DNA of 64,000 nucleotides from B46-G9 sp964548365 (GTDB lineage: Bacteria > Desulfobacterota > DSM-4660 > Desulfatiglandales > Desulfatiglandaceae). Positions 43,824 to 51,604 of the stretch are shown piece after piece. The position numbers and the translations under genes were made by a program. The DNA lies in NCBI GenBank assembly GCA_964548365.1, contig CAZJRD010000001.1, positions 1-64,000 on the forward strand, given 5' to 3'. Position 1 is the first letter of the stretch. Each line of letters starts with the position of its first letter. The notes below the pieces were generated by a model. That model was not told where the DNA came from, searched no databases, and saw nothing but the letters and a program-made list of their open reading frames with translations.

Positions 43824-45011
43824 TTACTCAATGCCACCCGCTGCCCTGGAGACCTCCCAGGCCGCCTCGGTGTACTTAAACTGGCTGGTGGTCCGGTAGG
43901 TATCATATTGCAGTCGGTAATCATCAATGAGATGTTCACTGAACGGCAGATCACATTTCTCAAAGAATTTTTCCCATCCGATCCTCTCGGCCCAATCACC
44001 GATCCGCTCGTATTTCTTGCCGTCAGCAGCATATGCCTCAATGATTTTCTTTACATTTGCGCAAACTTCCTCAAATCTCGGAAAATTATTGGGGACATAG
44101 GGAACAACCACCTTGGAAAATTTCGGGGGGCTGATCCTGTTGGAGATTTTTCCTCCGGCCAGAATGGTCACACCATCACCTTCTTGGTCCGCCAAGGGCA
44201 CCGCCATGCACATGGTGTAGCAGTTTCCGCAGAACATACAACGCTCTTCCTTGATCTTCACCGTCTTTCCGCCGTCTTCCGTTTTGGCAGGTGAAATAGC
44301 CCCGGTCGGACATGCGGCAATAACCAGCGGGATCTCACAGAGTTTATCAATCACCTCATGGTCAATGACCGGTGGCTTCCGGTGGTATCCCAGAAGCGCG
44401 ATATCCGAACAATGCACCGCACCGCACATGTTGAGACAGCATGCCATGGATACCCGTACCTGCGCGGGAAGCGTCATACCCTGGAAATATTCAAAGAGGT
44501 CATCCATAACGGCCTTGACCATGGAAGACGCGTCTGTGGCCGGGGTATGGCAATGCAGAAAGCCCTGTGTATGGACAATATTTGTCAGGCCTGCCCCGGT
44601 CCCGCCAATGGGGAATTTATAGCTGCCGGACACAAACTTTCTTCCCTGAAGGTCCTTTTTCAGGGCCTCCATCTTGTCGGCACTGTCCGTCATGAATTCA
44701 ATATTGTTCCTGGTGGTAAAACGCACATACCCTTCACAATATTTATCAGCAATCTCACAAATCTCCCGGACATGCTCCACGCTCATGAAACGACACCCGC
44801 CACAGCGGACCGTGAAGACCTTATCACCGGTCTCCGACACGTGGACCAAAACTCCCGGCTCCAGGATCTCATGATATTTCCATTTTCCGTAATTATTTTG
44901 GATAATTGGTGGAAGATACTGCCAGAAATGCCTCGGGCCCAGGTCCGTCAGCCTGTTCTCCATTGGTTTTTCCGGATTAAAAAGTCCCAACCTTTCAGTA
45001 GATAATGCCAT
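43824..45011 (-). CDS. dsrB: Dissimilatory sulfite reductase beta subunit
   Basis: A 395-residue subunit of the siroheme/[4Fe-4S] enzyme that reduces sulfite to the DsrC-bound trisulfide. The siroheme-coupled cluster cysteines are in ACCLNMCGAVHCSD (about 190-203); the extra ferredoxin domain has AACPTGAI and CMFCGNCYTMC (about 233-270). The N-terminus (GPRHFWQYLPPIIQNNYGKW) is typical. AGGAGGGAG precedes the ATG. 12 bases after dsrA. Confidence 0.98.
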   Translation of the reverse strand: MALSTERLGLFNPEKPMENRLTDLGPRHFWQYLPPIIQNNYGKWKYHEILEPGVLVHVSETGDKVFTVRCGGCRFMSVEHVREICEIADKYCEGYVRFTTRNNIEFMTDSADKMEALKKDLQGRKFVSGSYKFPIGGTGAGLTNIVHTQGFLHCHTPATDASSMVKAVMDDLFEYFQGMTLPAQVRVSMACCLNMCGAVHCSDIALLGYHRKPPVIDHEVIDKLCEIPLVIAACPTGAISPAKTEDGGKTVKIKEERCMFCGNCYTMCMAVPLADQEGDGVTILAGGKISNRISPPKFSKVVVPYVPNNFPRFEEVCANVKKIIEAYAADGKKYERIGDWAERIGWEKFFEKCDLPFSEHLIDDYRLQYDTYRTTSQFKYTEAAWEVSRAAGGIE

Positions 45012-45023
45012 TGTTGCTCCCTC

Positions 45024-46442
45024 CTATCTTTTGTGCTTTGCTCGATATGCATTGATGTCTCGCTTGAATCCGCCTGGGACATCTTCCTCTTTCCAGAAGA
45101 TGTAAGGATTGCTCCTTGGTTCTTTCACCATTTGCGGCATAGGTGGCAGATCAAGCATTTCGAGAAATTTCGGAATACCGAATCGCTGGATGAGTTCACC
45201 CAGGCGTTCACGGTTCTTGCCTTCTTCCATCCAGAAATCCCAGACCTTTTCCACCAATTCCTTCACATTGTCATATGGTTCCTCAACCTTCATAAAAGGA
45301 ACCGTCAATGTTGCCATCTGTGCACCTTCGAGAATAGGAGCCTTCGCACCAAAAAGGATTGAGCAACCGGTATCAGTCCCGGGCCTCAAGGCCTGGGGCA
45401 TGACATTGATGCAATGCATGCACCTTGTGCATTCTTTGTCATCGATCATGAGCTTCCCGTCTTCCATCCACATACATTCGGTCGGGCAGAGATCGATGAC
45501 CTCTTTCTCGATATCAAATTTTCCCCAGTCTTTGCCGGCATGGGCGCCGCCGTTGGGGGCGATTTCGCCGCCGATGTAGGCTTGTACGGCTTCCTGATCG
45601 ATCCTGATATTGTCGCGCCAGGTTCCGATGAATGACATGTCTGACCGGGCAATGGATGCGACACAGCAATTGGGGCATCCGTCAAATTTAAACTTGAACT
45701 TGTACGGAAATGCCGGACGATGGAGTTCGTCCTGGTAATAATGGGTCAGCTCATAGCACATCTGCTGAGTGTCAAAACAAGACCACTCGCACCGTGCTTT
45801 CCCGAGGCAGCAGGAAGGTGTCCGCAGGTTCGAGCCTGATCCCCCGAGATCCTGCTGCATCACATGACCTAATTCATAGAAGATAGGTTCCAGCTGTTCT
45901 GTTGTGGTCCCGATAAAAACGATGTCACCGGTGGAGCCGTGCAAGTTCAGCAAGCCGCTTCCTCGATATTCCCACAGGTCGCAAAGAGACCGCAGATAAT
46001 CTGAATTATAAAACTTGCTGGCAGGCTGATTCACACGCAAGGTATGAAAATGGGCCACTGAAGGAAATTTTTCCTGCATATCGGAGTAACGTCCGATCAC
46101 GCCACCGCCATATCCGAAGACACCCACGATACCGCCGTGCTTCCAATGGGTTTCACCATCATCAAAGGAAACCTGGAGTTGGCCAAGCAGGTCTTCCACC
46201 ACGTCCCTGTCTATCAGCATCCGGTCATCTGCCAGCTTCTTTCGGTGAAGGGCCTCCTGCTTGGCATCTGCCACAAAGCTCGGCCAAGGCCCATTTTCCA
46301 ACTCATCCACATCAGGGATATCATGTTTGATTTTCAGATTCTTAAGCTCTTCTTCCGTGTAATTATTGAGTTCATCATCTCTATAGATCCGAAGCTCATC
46401 ATACTTCAGCTCTTTTTGTGGTTCTCTTGGTTCAAAAGCCAT
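45024..46442 (-). CDS. dsrA: Dissimilatory sulfite reductase alpha subunit
   Basis: A 472-residue subunit that carries the catalytic siroheme coupled to [4Fe-4S]. Key cysteines are in CLGKARCEWSCFD (about 210-222) and DGCPNCCVASIARSD (about 253-267); a ferredoxin domain follows with CPTECMWM and CTRCMHCINVMP (about 310-340). The ATG at 46442 was chosen because AAAGGAGG lies 8 bases upstream; the in-frame ATG at 46448 is too close to it. First gene of dsrABD, divergent from the dsrN/cbiA-like gene, with a leader of up to 280 bases. Confidence 0.98.
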   Translation of the reverse strand: MAFEPREPQKELKYDELRIYRDDELNNYTEEELKNLKIKHDIPDVDELENGPWPSFVADAKQEALHRKKLADDRMLIDRDVVEDLLGQLQVSFDDGETHWKHGGIVGVFGYGGGVIGRYSDMQEKFPSVAHFHTLRVNQPASKFYNSDYLRSLCDLWEYRGSGLLNLHGSTGDIVFIGTTTEQLEPIFYELGHVMQQDLGGSGSNLRTPSCCLGKARCEWSCFDTQQMCYELTHYYQDELHRPAFPYKFKFKFDGCPNCCVASIARSDMSFIGTWRDNIRIDQEAVQAYIGGEIAPNGGAHAGKDWGKFDIEKEVIDLCPTECMWMEDGKLMIDDKECTRCMHCINVMPQALRPGTDTGCSILFGAKAPILEGAQMATLTVPFMKVEEPYDNVKELVEKVWDFWMEEGKNRERLGELIQRFGIPKFLEMLDLPPMPQMVKEPRSNPYIFWKEEDVPGGFKRDINAYRAKHKR

Positions 46443-46879
46443 TATCATTGCCTCCTTTTGCTAATTAAAGAGTATTTCCCTTCGGAGTAAACAAAAAAGA
46501 ACTTCCTTCGCTCACCTCCTCCCCAAAAAATTTCATATTCCGTCTCAATCTTTTCGGCCTGTCTCCTTCGGTCCCGGGGCGTTTGCGCCTTTGTCGATGA
46601 GAGAACAGGATCATCCATTTGCCTCCGTCCCGAAATGGTCCTTTTTTCGATTGGAAACCTCCTCTTGCCACAAATACACTAGAGGAGAGGCACTAACTAT
46701 TTGTGAATATTGTTATTAGTTCAATTTTCAAGTAGTTAACCTTCATTAACATTTAATTTATAATAAAAAAATCTTGACATTGTCAATAAAAAAAATGAAA
46801 TTTTTCACAAGCTGATTAGCATTCCATACAATTTATGGATGGCAACTGTTTCGCCCCTGTAGAAAGTGGTAATGAGGAG
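46443..46879. other. Divergent dsrA / dsrN control region
   Basis: About 430 bases, AT-rich in 46680-46830. The palindrome TTGACATTGTCAA lies at 46774-46786 and contains a TTGACA -35-like box on both strands. A minus-strand TTGAAA-16-TATTCA pair near 46704-46731 could be the dsrA promoter. The part next to dsrA is purine-rich on the dsrA strand and may be a long untranslated leader. Confidence 0.45.
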
Positions 46880-48289
46880 ATGAAAACACTCAACAAACCA
46901 AGGGTGGTTCTCGCGGGATTGAGGGGAGGCTCCGGGAAAACGATTCTCACTCTCGGGCTTATCGCCGCATTGCGTGAGAGGGGTTATAAAGTGGCTCCGT
47001 TCAAAAAAGGGCCTGACTTTATTGACGCAGGCTGGCATACTTTTGCCGCCGGAAGGCAGTGCTATAACCTTGATTCTTTCCTTATGACTGATGAGCAAAT
47101 CCTCTCATCATTCGCTTCCCGGTCCGGGGGAGCAGATATTTGCATCATAGAAGGGAACCGCGGGCTTTATGACGGTCTTGACATCAATGGACGCTGCAGC
47201 ACGGCGGAACTGGCCAAGCTCCTCAAAGCCCCTGTCGTGTTGATCGTGGACGTCTCCATGGCAACCAGGACCGTTGCCGCCGTTGTCAAGGGATGCCAGG
47301 TATTTGATTCTGGCCTCACTATCGCCGGAGTAATACTCAATCGGGCCGCCGGTCCCCGGCAGATCGCTCTTATCAAGGGTGCCATCGAGCAGTACTGTCA
47401 AATTCCCGAGCTGGGCGTGATCCCGAAACTGGCCGGCAACATCTTTCCGGAACGTCATATGGGACTCGTTCCCTACCAGGAAAGAGACCAAGCTGAAAAG
47501 GCCATTCGTTGGGCAAAGGATGCTGTACAGCAACACCTCAAAATGGATGCTATTCTGGAGCTGGCACGAAAGGCAGAACCCTTGGCTGTTCGTTCCTCCG
47601 GTACCTTTCCAGAAGAGATCTCGACAGCACGCGGTGGCGGCCCCAGGATAGGCTACATTCTGGATCGTTCTTTCTGGTTTTACTATCCGGAAAACCTTGA
47701 ACAACTGGAACGACTCGGCGCCACCCTGGTGAGGGTGGACGCTGTTTCTGACACCAGTCTCCCTGATCTTGATGCACTCTACATCGGCGGTGGGTTTCCC
47801 GAGACACAGGCTGATGCCCTTGCTGCAAACGAGAAGTTCAGGCATTCCCTGAAAAAATCCATCAACCAGGGCCTGCCCGTTTACGCGGAATGCGGCGGCC
47901 TCATGTACCTGGGCGAAACTCTTGTCGTTGATCAGCAGTCTTACCCAATGGTAGGTGCTCTTCCCATCCGGCTCTTCCTCGAAAAGAAACCACAGGGGCA
48001 CGGTTACACCGTGATGCGCGTAAAGGAAGCAAATCCCTTCTATCCCGTCGGCAAGACTCTTCGCGGCCATGAATTCCATTATTCAAGGGCCGTTCTGACA
48101 TCAGGCAAAGACATCCGCTTCGTTTTTGGTGTGGAAAGAGGCCATGGTGTTGATGGGACCCATGATGGTATGGTAAAGCACAATCTCCTTGCGACTTATA
48201 CTCATATCCACGGCGCCGGAGATCCGAGTTGGGCCAAGATTTTTTGTGGTGCGGCGCTGAAAAGAAAAACGGAAAAATTTCACAAATGA
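46880..48289 (+). CDS. dsrN: Cobyrinate a,c-diamide synthase family amidotransferase (DsrN-like)
   Basis: A 469-residue glutamine amidotransferase of the CbiA family. The N-terminal dethiobiotin-synthetase-like ATPase domain has VVLAGLRGGSGKT (about 9-21) and FKKGPDFIDAGWH; the C-terminal GATase domain has VYAECGGLMYLGE with the nucleophile Cys (about 349) and HEFHYSR. Next to dsr genes the enzyme is called DsrN and amidates siroheme to siroamide for DsrAB. A cobalamin role cannot be excluded, but no other cobalamin gene lies here. An ATG at 46835 is an alternative start. Confidence 0.9.
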   Translation: MKTLNKPRVVLAGLRGGSGKTILTLGLIAALRERGYKVAPFKKGPDFIDAGWHTFAAGRQCYNLDSFLMTDEQILSSFASRSGGADICIIEGNRGLYDGLDINGRCSTAELAKLLKAPVVLIVDVSMATRTVAAVVKGCQVFDSGLTIAGVILNRAAGPRQIALIKGAIEQYCQIPELGVIPKLAGNIFPERHMGLVPYQERDQAEKAIRWAKDAVQQHLKMDAILELARKAEPLAVRSSGTFPEEISTARGGGPRIGYILDRSFWFYYPENLEQLERLGATLVRVDAVSDTSLPDLDALYIGGGFPETQADALAANEKFRHSLKKSINQGLPVYAECGGLMYLGETLVVDQQSYPMVGALPIRLFLEKKPQGHGYTVMRVKEANPFYPVGKTLRGHEFHYSRAVLTSGKDIRFVFGVERGHGVDGTHDGMVKHNLLATYTHIHGAGDPSWAKIFCGAALKRKTEKFHK

Positions 48290-48302
48290 GCGAAAACAAT
48301 AA

Positions 48303-48331
48303 TTGACATCGCGAAAAATATGTCTTATATT
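48303..48331 (+). promoter_or_regulatory. Strong sigma-70 promoter of dsrC
   Basis: TTGACA (48303-48308), 17 nt, TATATT (48326-48331). A consensus -35 with ideal spacing, consistent with the high expression known for dsrC. Confidence 0.8.
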
Positions 48332-48398
48332 CAATTTTCTAAATAGGGACTGAGGGGCTATAACATAGCATAATATTTAAAAAAGGAGGGTAAAGGGT

Positions 48399-48716
48399 AT
48401 GCCAACAGTGGAATTTGAAGGAAACACCTTCAGTGTTGATGAAGATGGTTTCATCGATGATTTCAATAACTGGAATAAAGATTGGGTCAGACACGTCAAA
48501 ACCACCGAGGGAATCGAGGAACTGACCGATGAGCATTGGAAGGTGATCAGCGTTCTCCAAGAGTACTACAAGAAAAATGGGATCGCCCCCATGGTGCGGA
48601 TTCTCTCAAAGGTCACCGGTTACAAACTGAAATACATCTATGAGCTGTTCCCCAGTGGACCGGGTAAAGGCGCCTGTAAAATGGCAGGTCTGCCCAAACC
48701 TACCGGTTGCGTTTAA
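48399..48716 (+). CDS. dsrC: DsrC, sulfur carrier protein
   Basis: A 105-residue DsrC/TusE family protein. Both conserved C-terminal cysteines of true DsrC are present in GACKMAGLPKPTGCV (penultimate residue and 11 residues before). So it can carry the trisulfide made by DsrAB and be reduced by a thiol-disulfide enzyme such as DsrMKJOP or an Hdr-like protein. AAAGGAGG lies 10 bases before the ATG. It is monocistronic, with its own promoter and terminator, as in other sulfate reducers where dsrC is apart from dsrAB. Confidence 0.98.
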   Translation: MPTVEFEGNTFSVDEDGFIDDFNNWNKDWVRHVKTTEGIEELTDEHWKVISVLQEYYKKNGIAPMVRILSKVTGYKLKYIYELFPSGPGKGACKMAGLPKPTGCV

Positions 48717-48743
48717 GCAAACAAGCAAAAAAAATCGCAAATC

Positions 48744-48789
48744 AAAAAAGGCGCGAAAGACCGCAAACCGGCCGACGCGCCTTTTTTTT
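48744..48789. terminator. Terminator after dsrC
   Basis: GGCGCG (48750-48755) pairs with CGCGCC (48776-48781). Flanking A and T runs extend the stem and serve as T tract in both directions, so it may also end the convergent 107-residue gene. Confidence 0.82.
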
Positions 48790-48803
48790 CACAACAACAC
48801 TTC

Positions 48804-49127
48804 TCAGTGGACCTTGCTTCTGGGTGCCCTGCCTGCCAACGGATTGTAGAGCTTTGTAATGGCAAATTTCATAACATCGGTGGTCTTTAAATCAAGGATA
48901 ATATCAACCAACTTGTCTCTCGCTTCATCAGGCAATTCACACGCATCATCTGCATCGAAGGTCAGGTCAGGAAAGCCCTTTTGCAATTTCTTCAGGTCTT
49001 TCTTGCTCATCCCGACCTTGACGCCCTTCTTGCCTCCCACATCCTGAATCTGGTCCCCCAATCCCAATTCTTCAATCTTTTTCTGTTCTTCTTCGTTTAG
49101 AAAAACATTTACACAATACTCAGACAT
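48804..49127 (-). CDS. Small acidic protein of unknown function (107 aa)
   Basis: A 107-residue protein rich in Asp, Glu and Lys, probably cytoplasmic. It starts MSEYCVNVFLNEEEQ and has a Lys-rich middle (KKGVKVGMSKKDLKKLQKG) and an acidic stretch DADDACELPDEARD. I do not recognise the family. AGGAGG lies 7 bases before the ATG at 49127, so it is well translated. It is convergent with dsrC and shares its terminator. Confidence 0.75.
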   Translation of the reverse strand: MSEYCVNVFLNEEEQKKIEELGLGDQIQDVGGKKGVKVGMSKKDLKKLQKGFPDLTFDADDACELPDEARDKLVDIILDLKTTDVMKFAITKLYNPLAGRAPRSKVH

Positions 49128-49182
49128 TATCACACCTCCTGCAAATGAGATACTTTCTTATAGTCTATGATCTTTTTCTATG

Positions 49183-49995
49183 TCAAGTGAGTTTGTAAAG
49201 GGAGGGTCTCCTATGCGGGAAAAAATACTTCATGCGATTTTGGCGGGCATTGAAAAGCCTTGCAGATTCAAGCGAGGTTATGAGGACCCCATCCTCATTT
49301 CCGGTATATGTGGCATCAATCCGTCCATCGGGTCCTATGGCTACCGCAACGCCGGGGAAAGAAAATCCTGCCGATGTCTTTCCAACCTGGTTGCATGCCA
49401 CTACAAAGACACCATTGTCAAAGGCCCTTGCGGGGAGATGCCTGAGCCAGCTTAAAAATTTCTCCTCTCCGGTCCCCCGCGGTGATGCATGGGGGCAAAA
49501 GAGAATCTCGGCTCCGCGCAGGGCCATGGTAGTGCTGATCTCGGGAAAGTGGGTCTCCCAGCACAGCTGTATCCCAACAGTGGCCCCGCCAAAAGAGAGT
49601 GTTTCTATTGCATCAGCCGCCCGGTAAATGCCCTTTTCAGGGGGACCCAGGTGCGTTTTCCTGTGGACACCGATGAACCCCTCAGGCCCGACAACCATCT
49701 GGGTGATAAACGGTTCCCCACGCCCGGAGTCCTCGGCCAGGCCCGCAAGAATCACCAAACCCAATTCCCCGGCAATGTCCTTCAAGAGGGATTCCGCCAC
49801 AGCCAGGGACAGGGAACTCCCCTCCCCTTGCTCAGGATCCAGGGAATAGCCCGTCAGACTGCACTCCGGAAAACAGACAATATCTGCACCGTTCGCAGCC
49901 GCCTCACGAGCGAGCCGTTCGATCGTTTTCAGGTTCTCATCCACCTGGCCCGGCTCTGCATGCATGCACACCGCTCCGATGGTCACATCTTCCAT
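49183..49995 (-). CDS. Carbon-nitrogen hydrolase (nitrilase superfamily)
   Basis: A 270-residue hydrolase with the Glu-Lys-Cys triad of the superfamily: Glu in CFPECSLTGYS (about 43), Lys in VHRKTHLGPP (about 111), and Cys in GIQLCWETHFPE (about 145). It cleaves an amide or nitrile; the substrate cannot be told. The start at Met 49995 is 12 bases after the ilvC stop and matches the start of homology. As last gene of the branched-chain operon it may be an omega-amidase-like repair enzyme, which is speculative. Confidence 0.9.
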   Translation of the reverse strand: MEDVTIGAVCMHAEPGQVDENLKTIERLAREAAANGADIVCFPECSLTGYSLDPEQGEGSSLSLAVAESLLKDIAGELGLVILAGLAEDSGRGEPFITQMVVGPEGFIGVHRKTHLGPPEKGIYRAADAIETLSFGGATVGIQLCWETHFPEISTTMALRGAEILFCPHASPRGTGEEKFLSWLRHLPARAFDNGVFVVACNQVGKTSAGFSFPGVAVAIGPDGRIDATYTGNEDGVLITSLESARLFNARQNRMKYFFPHRRPSLYKLT

Positions 49996-50006
49996 TCTTT
50001 CACCGG

Positions 50007-51062
50007 CTATGTCCTCTTGCGGTTTTCCGGCCTGAGTGCACGAACAGCCGCCCCTGCGCGCCACATTTCTGAGTTCCTCATGGTTTCAAGTTCCTTATCA
50101 AGCTTTACTCGGTAATCGGAAGCACTGTTGGCCTCAAGGACAATCCTTGTCTCTTCTCCAGACACGACATTTTGGTAGAGTTTCTCGAAGACAGGGTCGA
50201 CCGCCTCCTTGAACCTTCCCTTCCAGTCCAGTGCTCCCCGCTGGGCCGTGGTGCTGCAGTTCCCGAACATCCAATCCATGCCGTTTTCCGCTACCAGTCT
50301 GATCAGGCTCTGGGTCAACTCTTCCACGGTCTCGTTGAATGCCTCGCTTGGGCTATGGCCATGCCTTCGAAGCAGCTCGTACTGCGCTTCCATCACGCCG
50401 GCCAGGCACCCCATCAAGACGCCCCGTTCCCCGGTGAGGTCGCTGTGTACCTCTTTCTCAAACGTCGTGGGAAAAAGATATCCTGATCCTATTGCTATTC
50501 CAAGTGCGATGGTCCTTTCATCTGCACGGCCCGTGGTATCCTGAAAAACCGCGTAACTGGAATTGATACCACTTCCCTCGAGAAAATTGTCGCGAACGGT
50601 TCGGCCCGAACCTTTCGGGGCCACCATGATAACATCAACATTCCCGGGCGGGATAATCCCTGTCTGCTCCTTGTACACAATTGAAAAACCGTGTGAAAAA
50701 TAAAGAGCGTCCCCCGGTTCCAGGCATGCTTTTACAGCCGGCCACGTGGCAACCTGTCCCGCGTCAGATACCAGGTACTGTATGATCGTCCCTTTTTCTG
50801 CCGCTGTTTCAAGTGGAAAAAGGGTTTCCCCGGGGACAAAGCCATCGTCGACCGCCCGCTGCCACGAACTGCCTCCCTCACGCTGTCCTACGATCACCCT
50901 GATGCCGTTGTCCCGCATGTTCAGGGCCTGTCCCGGTCCCTGCACACCGTACCCCAGAACCGCGACCGTTTCATCTTTCAGGGCCTCCTGTGCCCTTCCG
51001 AGCGGAAATTCCTCGGACGTCACAACCTCTTCCACCATTCCACCAAAATCTATCTTCGCCAT
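50007..51062 (-). CDS. ilvC: Ketol-acid reductoisomerase (eukaryote/Bacteroidetes-like type)
   Basis: A 351-residue enzyme converting acetolactate to dihydroxyisovalerate with NADPH and Mg. Rossmann motif VLGYGVQGPGQAL (about 34-46) and metal ligands in DLTGERGVLMG and HSPSEAFNETVEEL. The C-terminal part (GMDWMFGNCSTTAQRGALDW, NSEMWRAGAAVRALRPEN) resembles mitochondrial Ilv5 more than the usual 330-residue bacterial class I enzyme. AAAGGAGG precedes the ATG at 51062. It follows ilvN by 10 bases. Confidence 0.95.
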   Translation of the reverse strand: MAKIDFGGMVEEVVTSEEFPLGRAQEALKDETVAVLGYGVQGPGQALNMRDNGIRVIVGQREGGSSWQRAVDDGFVPGETLFPLETAAEKGTIIQYLVSDAGQVATWPAVKACLEPGDALYFSHGFSIVYKEQTGIIPPGNVDVIMVAPKGSGRTVRDNFLEGSGINSSYAVFQDTTGRADERTIALGIAIGSGYLFPTTFEKEVHSDLTGERGVLMGCLAGVMEAQYELLRRHGHSPSEAFNETVEELTQSLIRLVAENGMDWMFGNCSTTAQRGALDWKGRFKEAVDPVFEKLYQNVVSGEETRIVLEANSASDYRVKLDKELETMRNSEMWRAGAAVRALRPENRKRT

Positions 51063-51072
51063 ACTGCCTCCT

Positions 51073-51570
51073 TTACTTTTTTTCCCGGGCCAGGGCCACC
51101 GCCCCGGTCCTTGCAATTTCCTTGATGCCCATGGGCTTCAAGAGATTCAAAAAAGCCATTATCTTTCCTTCATCTCCGGTCAACTCGACTGTGTAACATT
51201 CAGCACCCACATCCACGATTCGGGATCTGAAAATATCCACCATCCGCAGGATCTCTGCTCGATTTTCAGGTTTCGCCCGAACCTTGATCAGGGCCATTTC
51301 CCGCTCCACAGAATCTCCACCCATAAAATCAAGGACCTTCAACACATCCACCAGCTTGTTCAACTGTTTTTTTACCTGTTCCACCACTCCCATATCCCCG
51401 TTGGTCACCAGCGTGATCCTGGAGATATCGGGATCCATCGTCTCCGCCACGCAGAGGCTCTCTATGTTAAACCCTCTCCCGCTGAAGAGTCCCGCCACCC
51501 TGGAGAGCACCCCGGGCTGGTTTTCCACCAGTATAGACAGGATATGCCTATCGCCTTGTTCTCTGTTCAC
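51073..51570 (-). CDS. ilvN: Acetolactate synthase small (regulatory) subunit
   Basis: A 165-residue subunit with an N-terminal ACT domain (HILSILVENQPGVLSRVAGL, RGFNIESLCV) and the C-terminal ALS-SS domain (ALIKVRA, IVDVGAECYTVELTG). It confers valine feedback control on IlvB. The start is GTG at 51570, chosen because AAGGAGG lies 5 bases upstream and ACT homology begins directly after; the upstream in-frame stretch overlaps ilvB. Confidence 0.95.
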   Translation of the reverse strand: MNREQGDRHILSILVENQPGVLSRVAGLFSGRGFNIESLCVAETMDPDISRITLVTNGDMGVVEQVKKQLNKLVDVLKVLDFMGGDSVEREMALIKVRAKPENRAEILRMVDIFRSRIVDVGAECYTVELTGDEGKIMAFLNLLKPMGIKEIARTGAVALAREKK

Positions 51571-51604
51571 CTCTTCCTCCTTTAACCGATCTCTCACAGT
51601 AGTG

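Noticed and set aside
46465..46671. 68-codon minus-strand frame between dsrA and dsrN
   Set aside because: Basic, low-complexity peptide without a family. It lies in the presumed dsrA leader and overlaps its purine-rich stretch; no conserved feature was seen.
47108..48079. 323-codon minus-strand frame opposite dsrN/cbiA
   Set aside because: Antisense to a conserved enzyme and without any recognisable motif.
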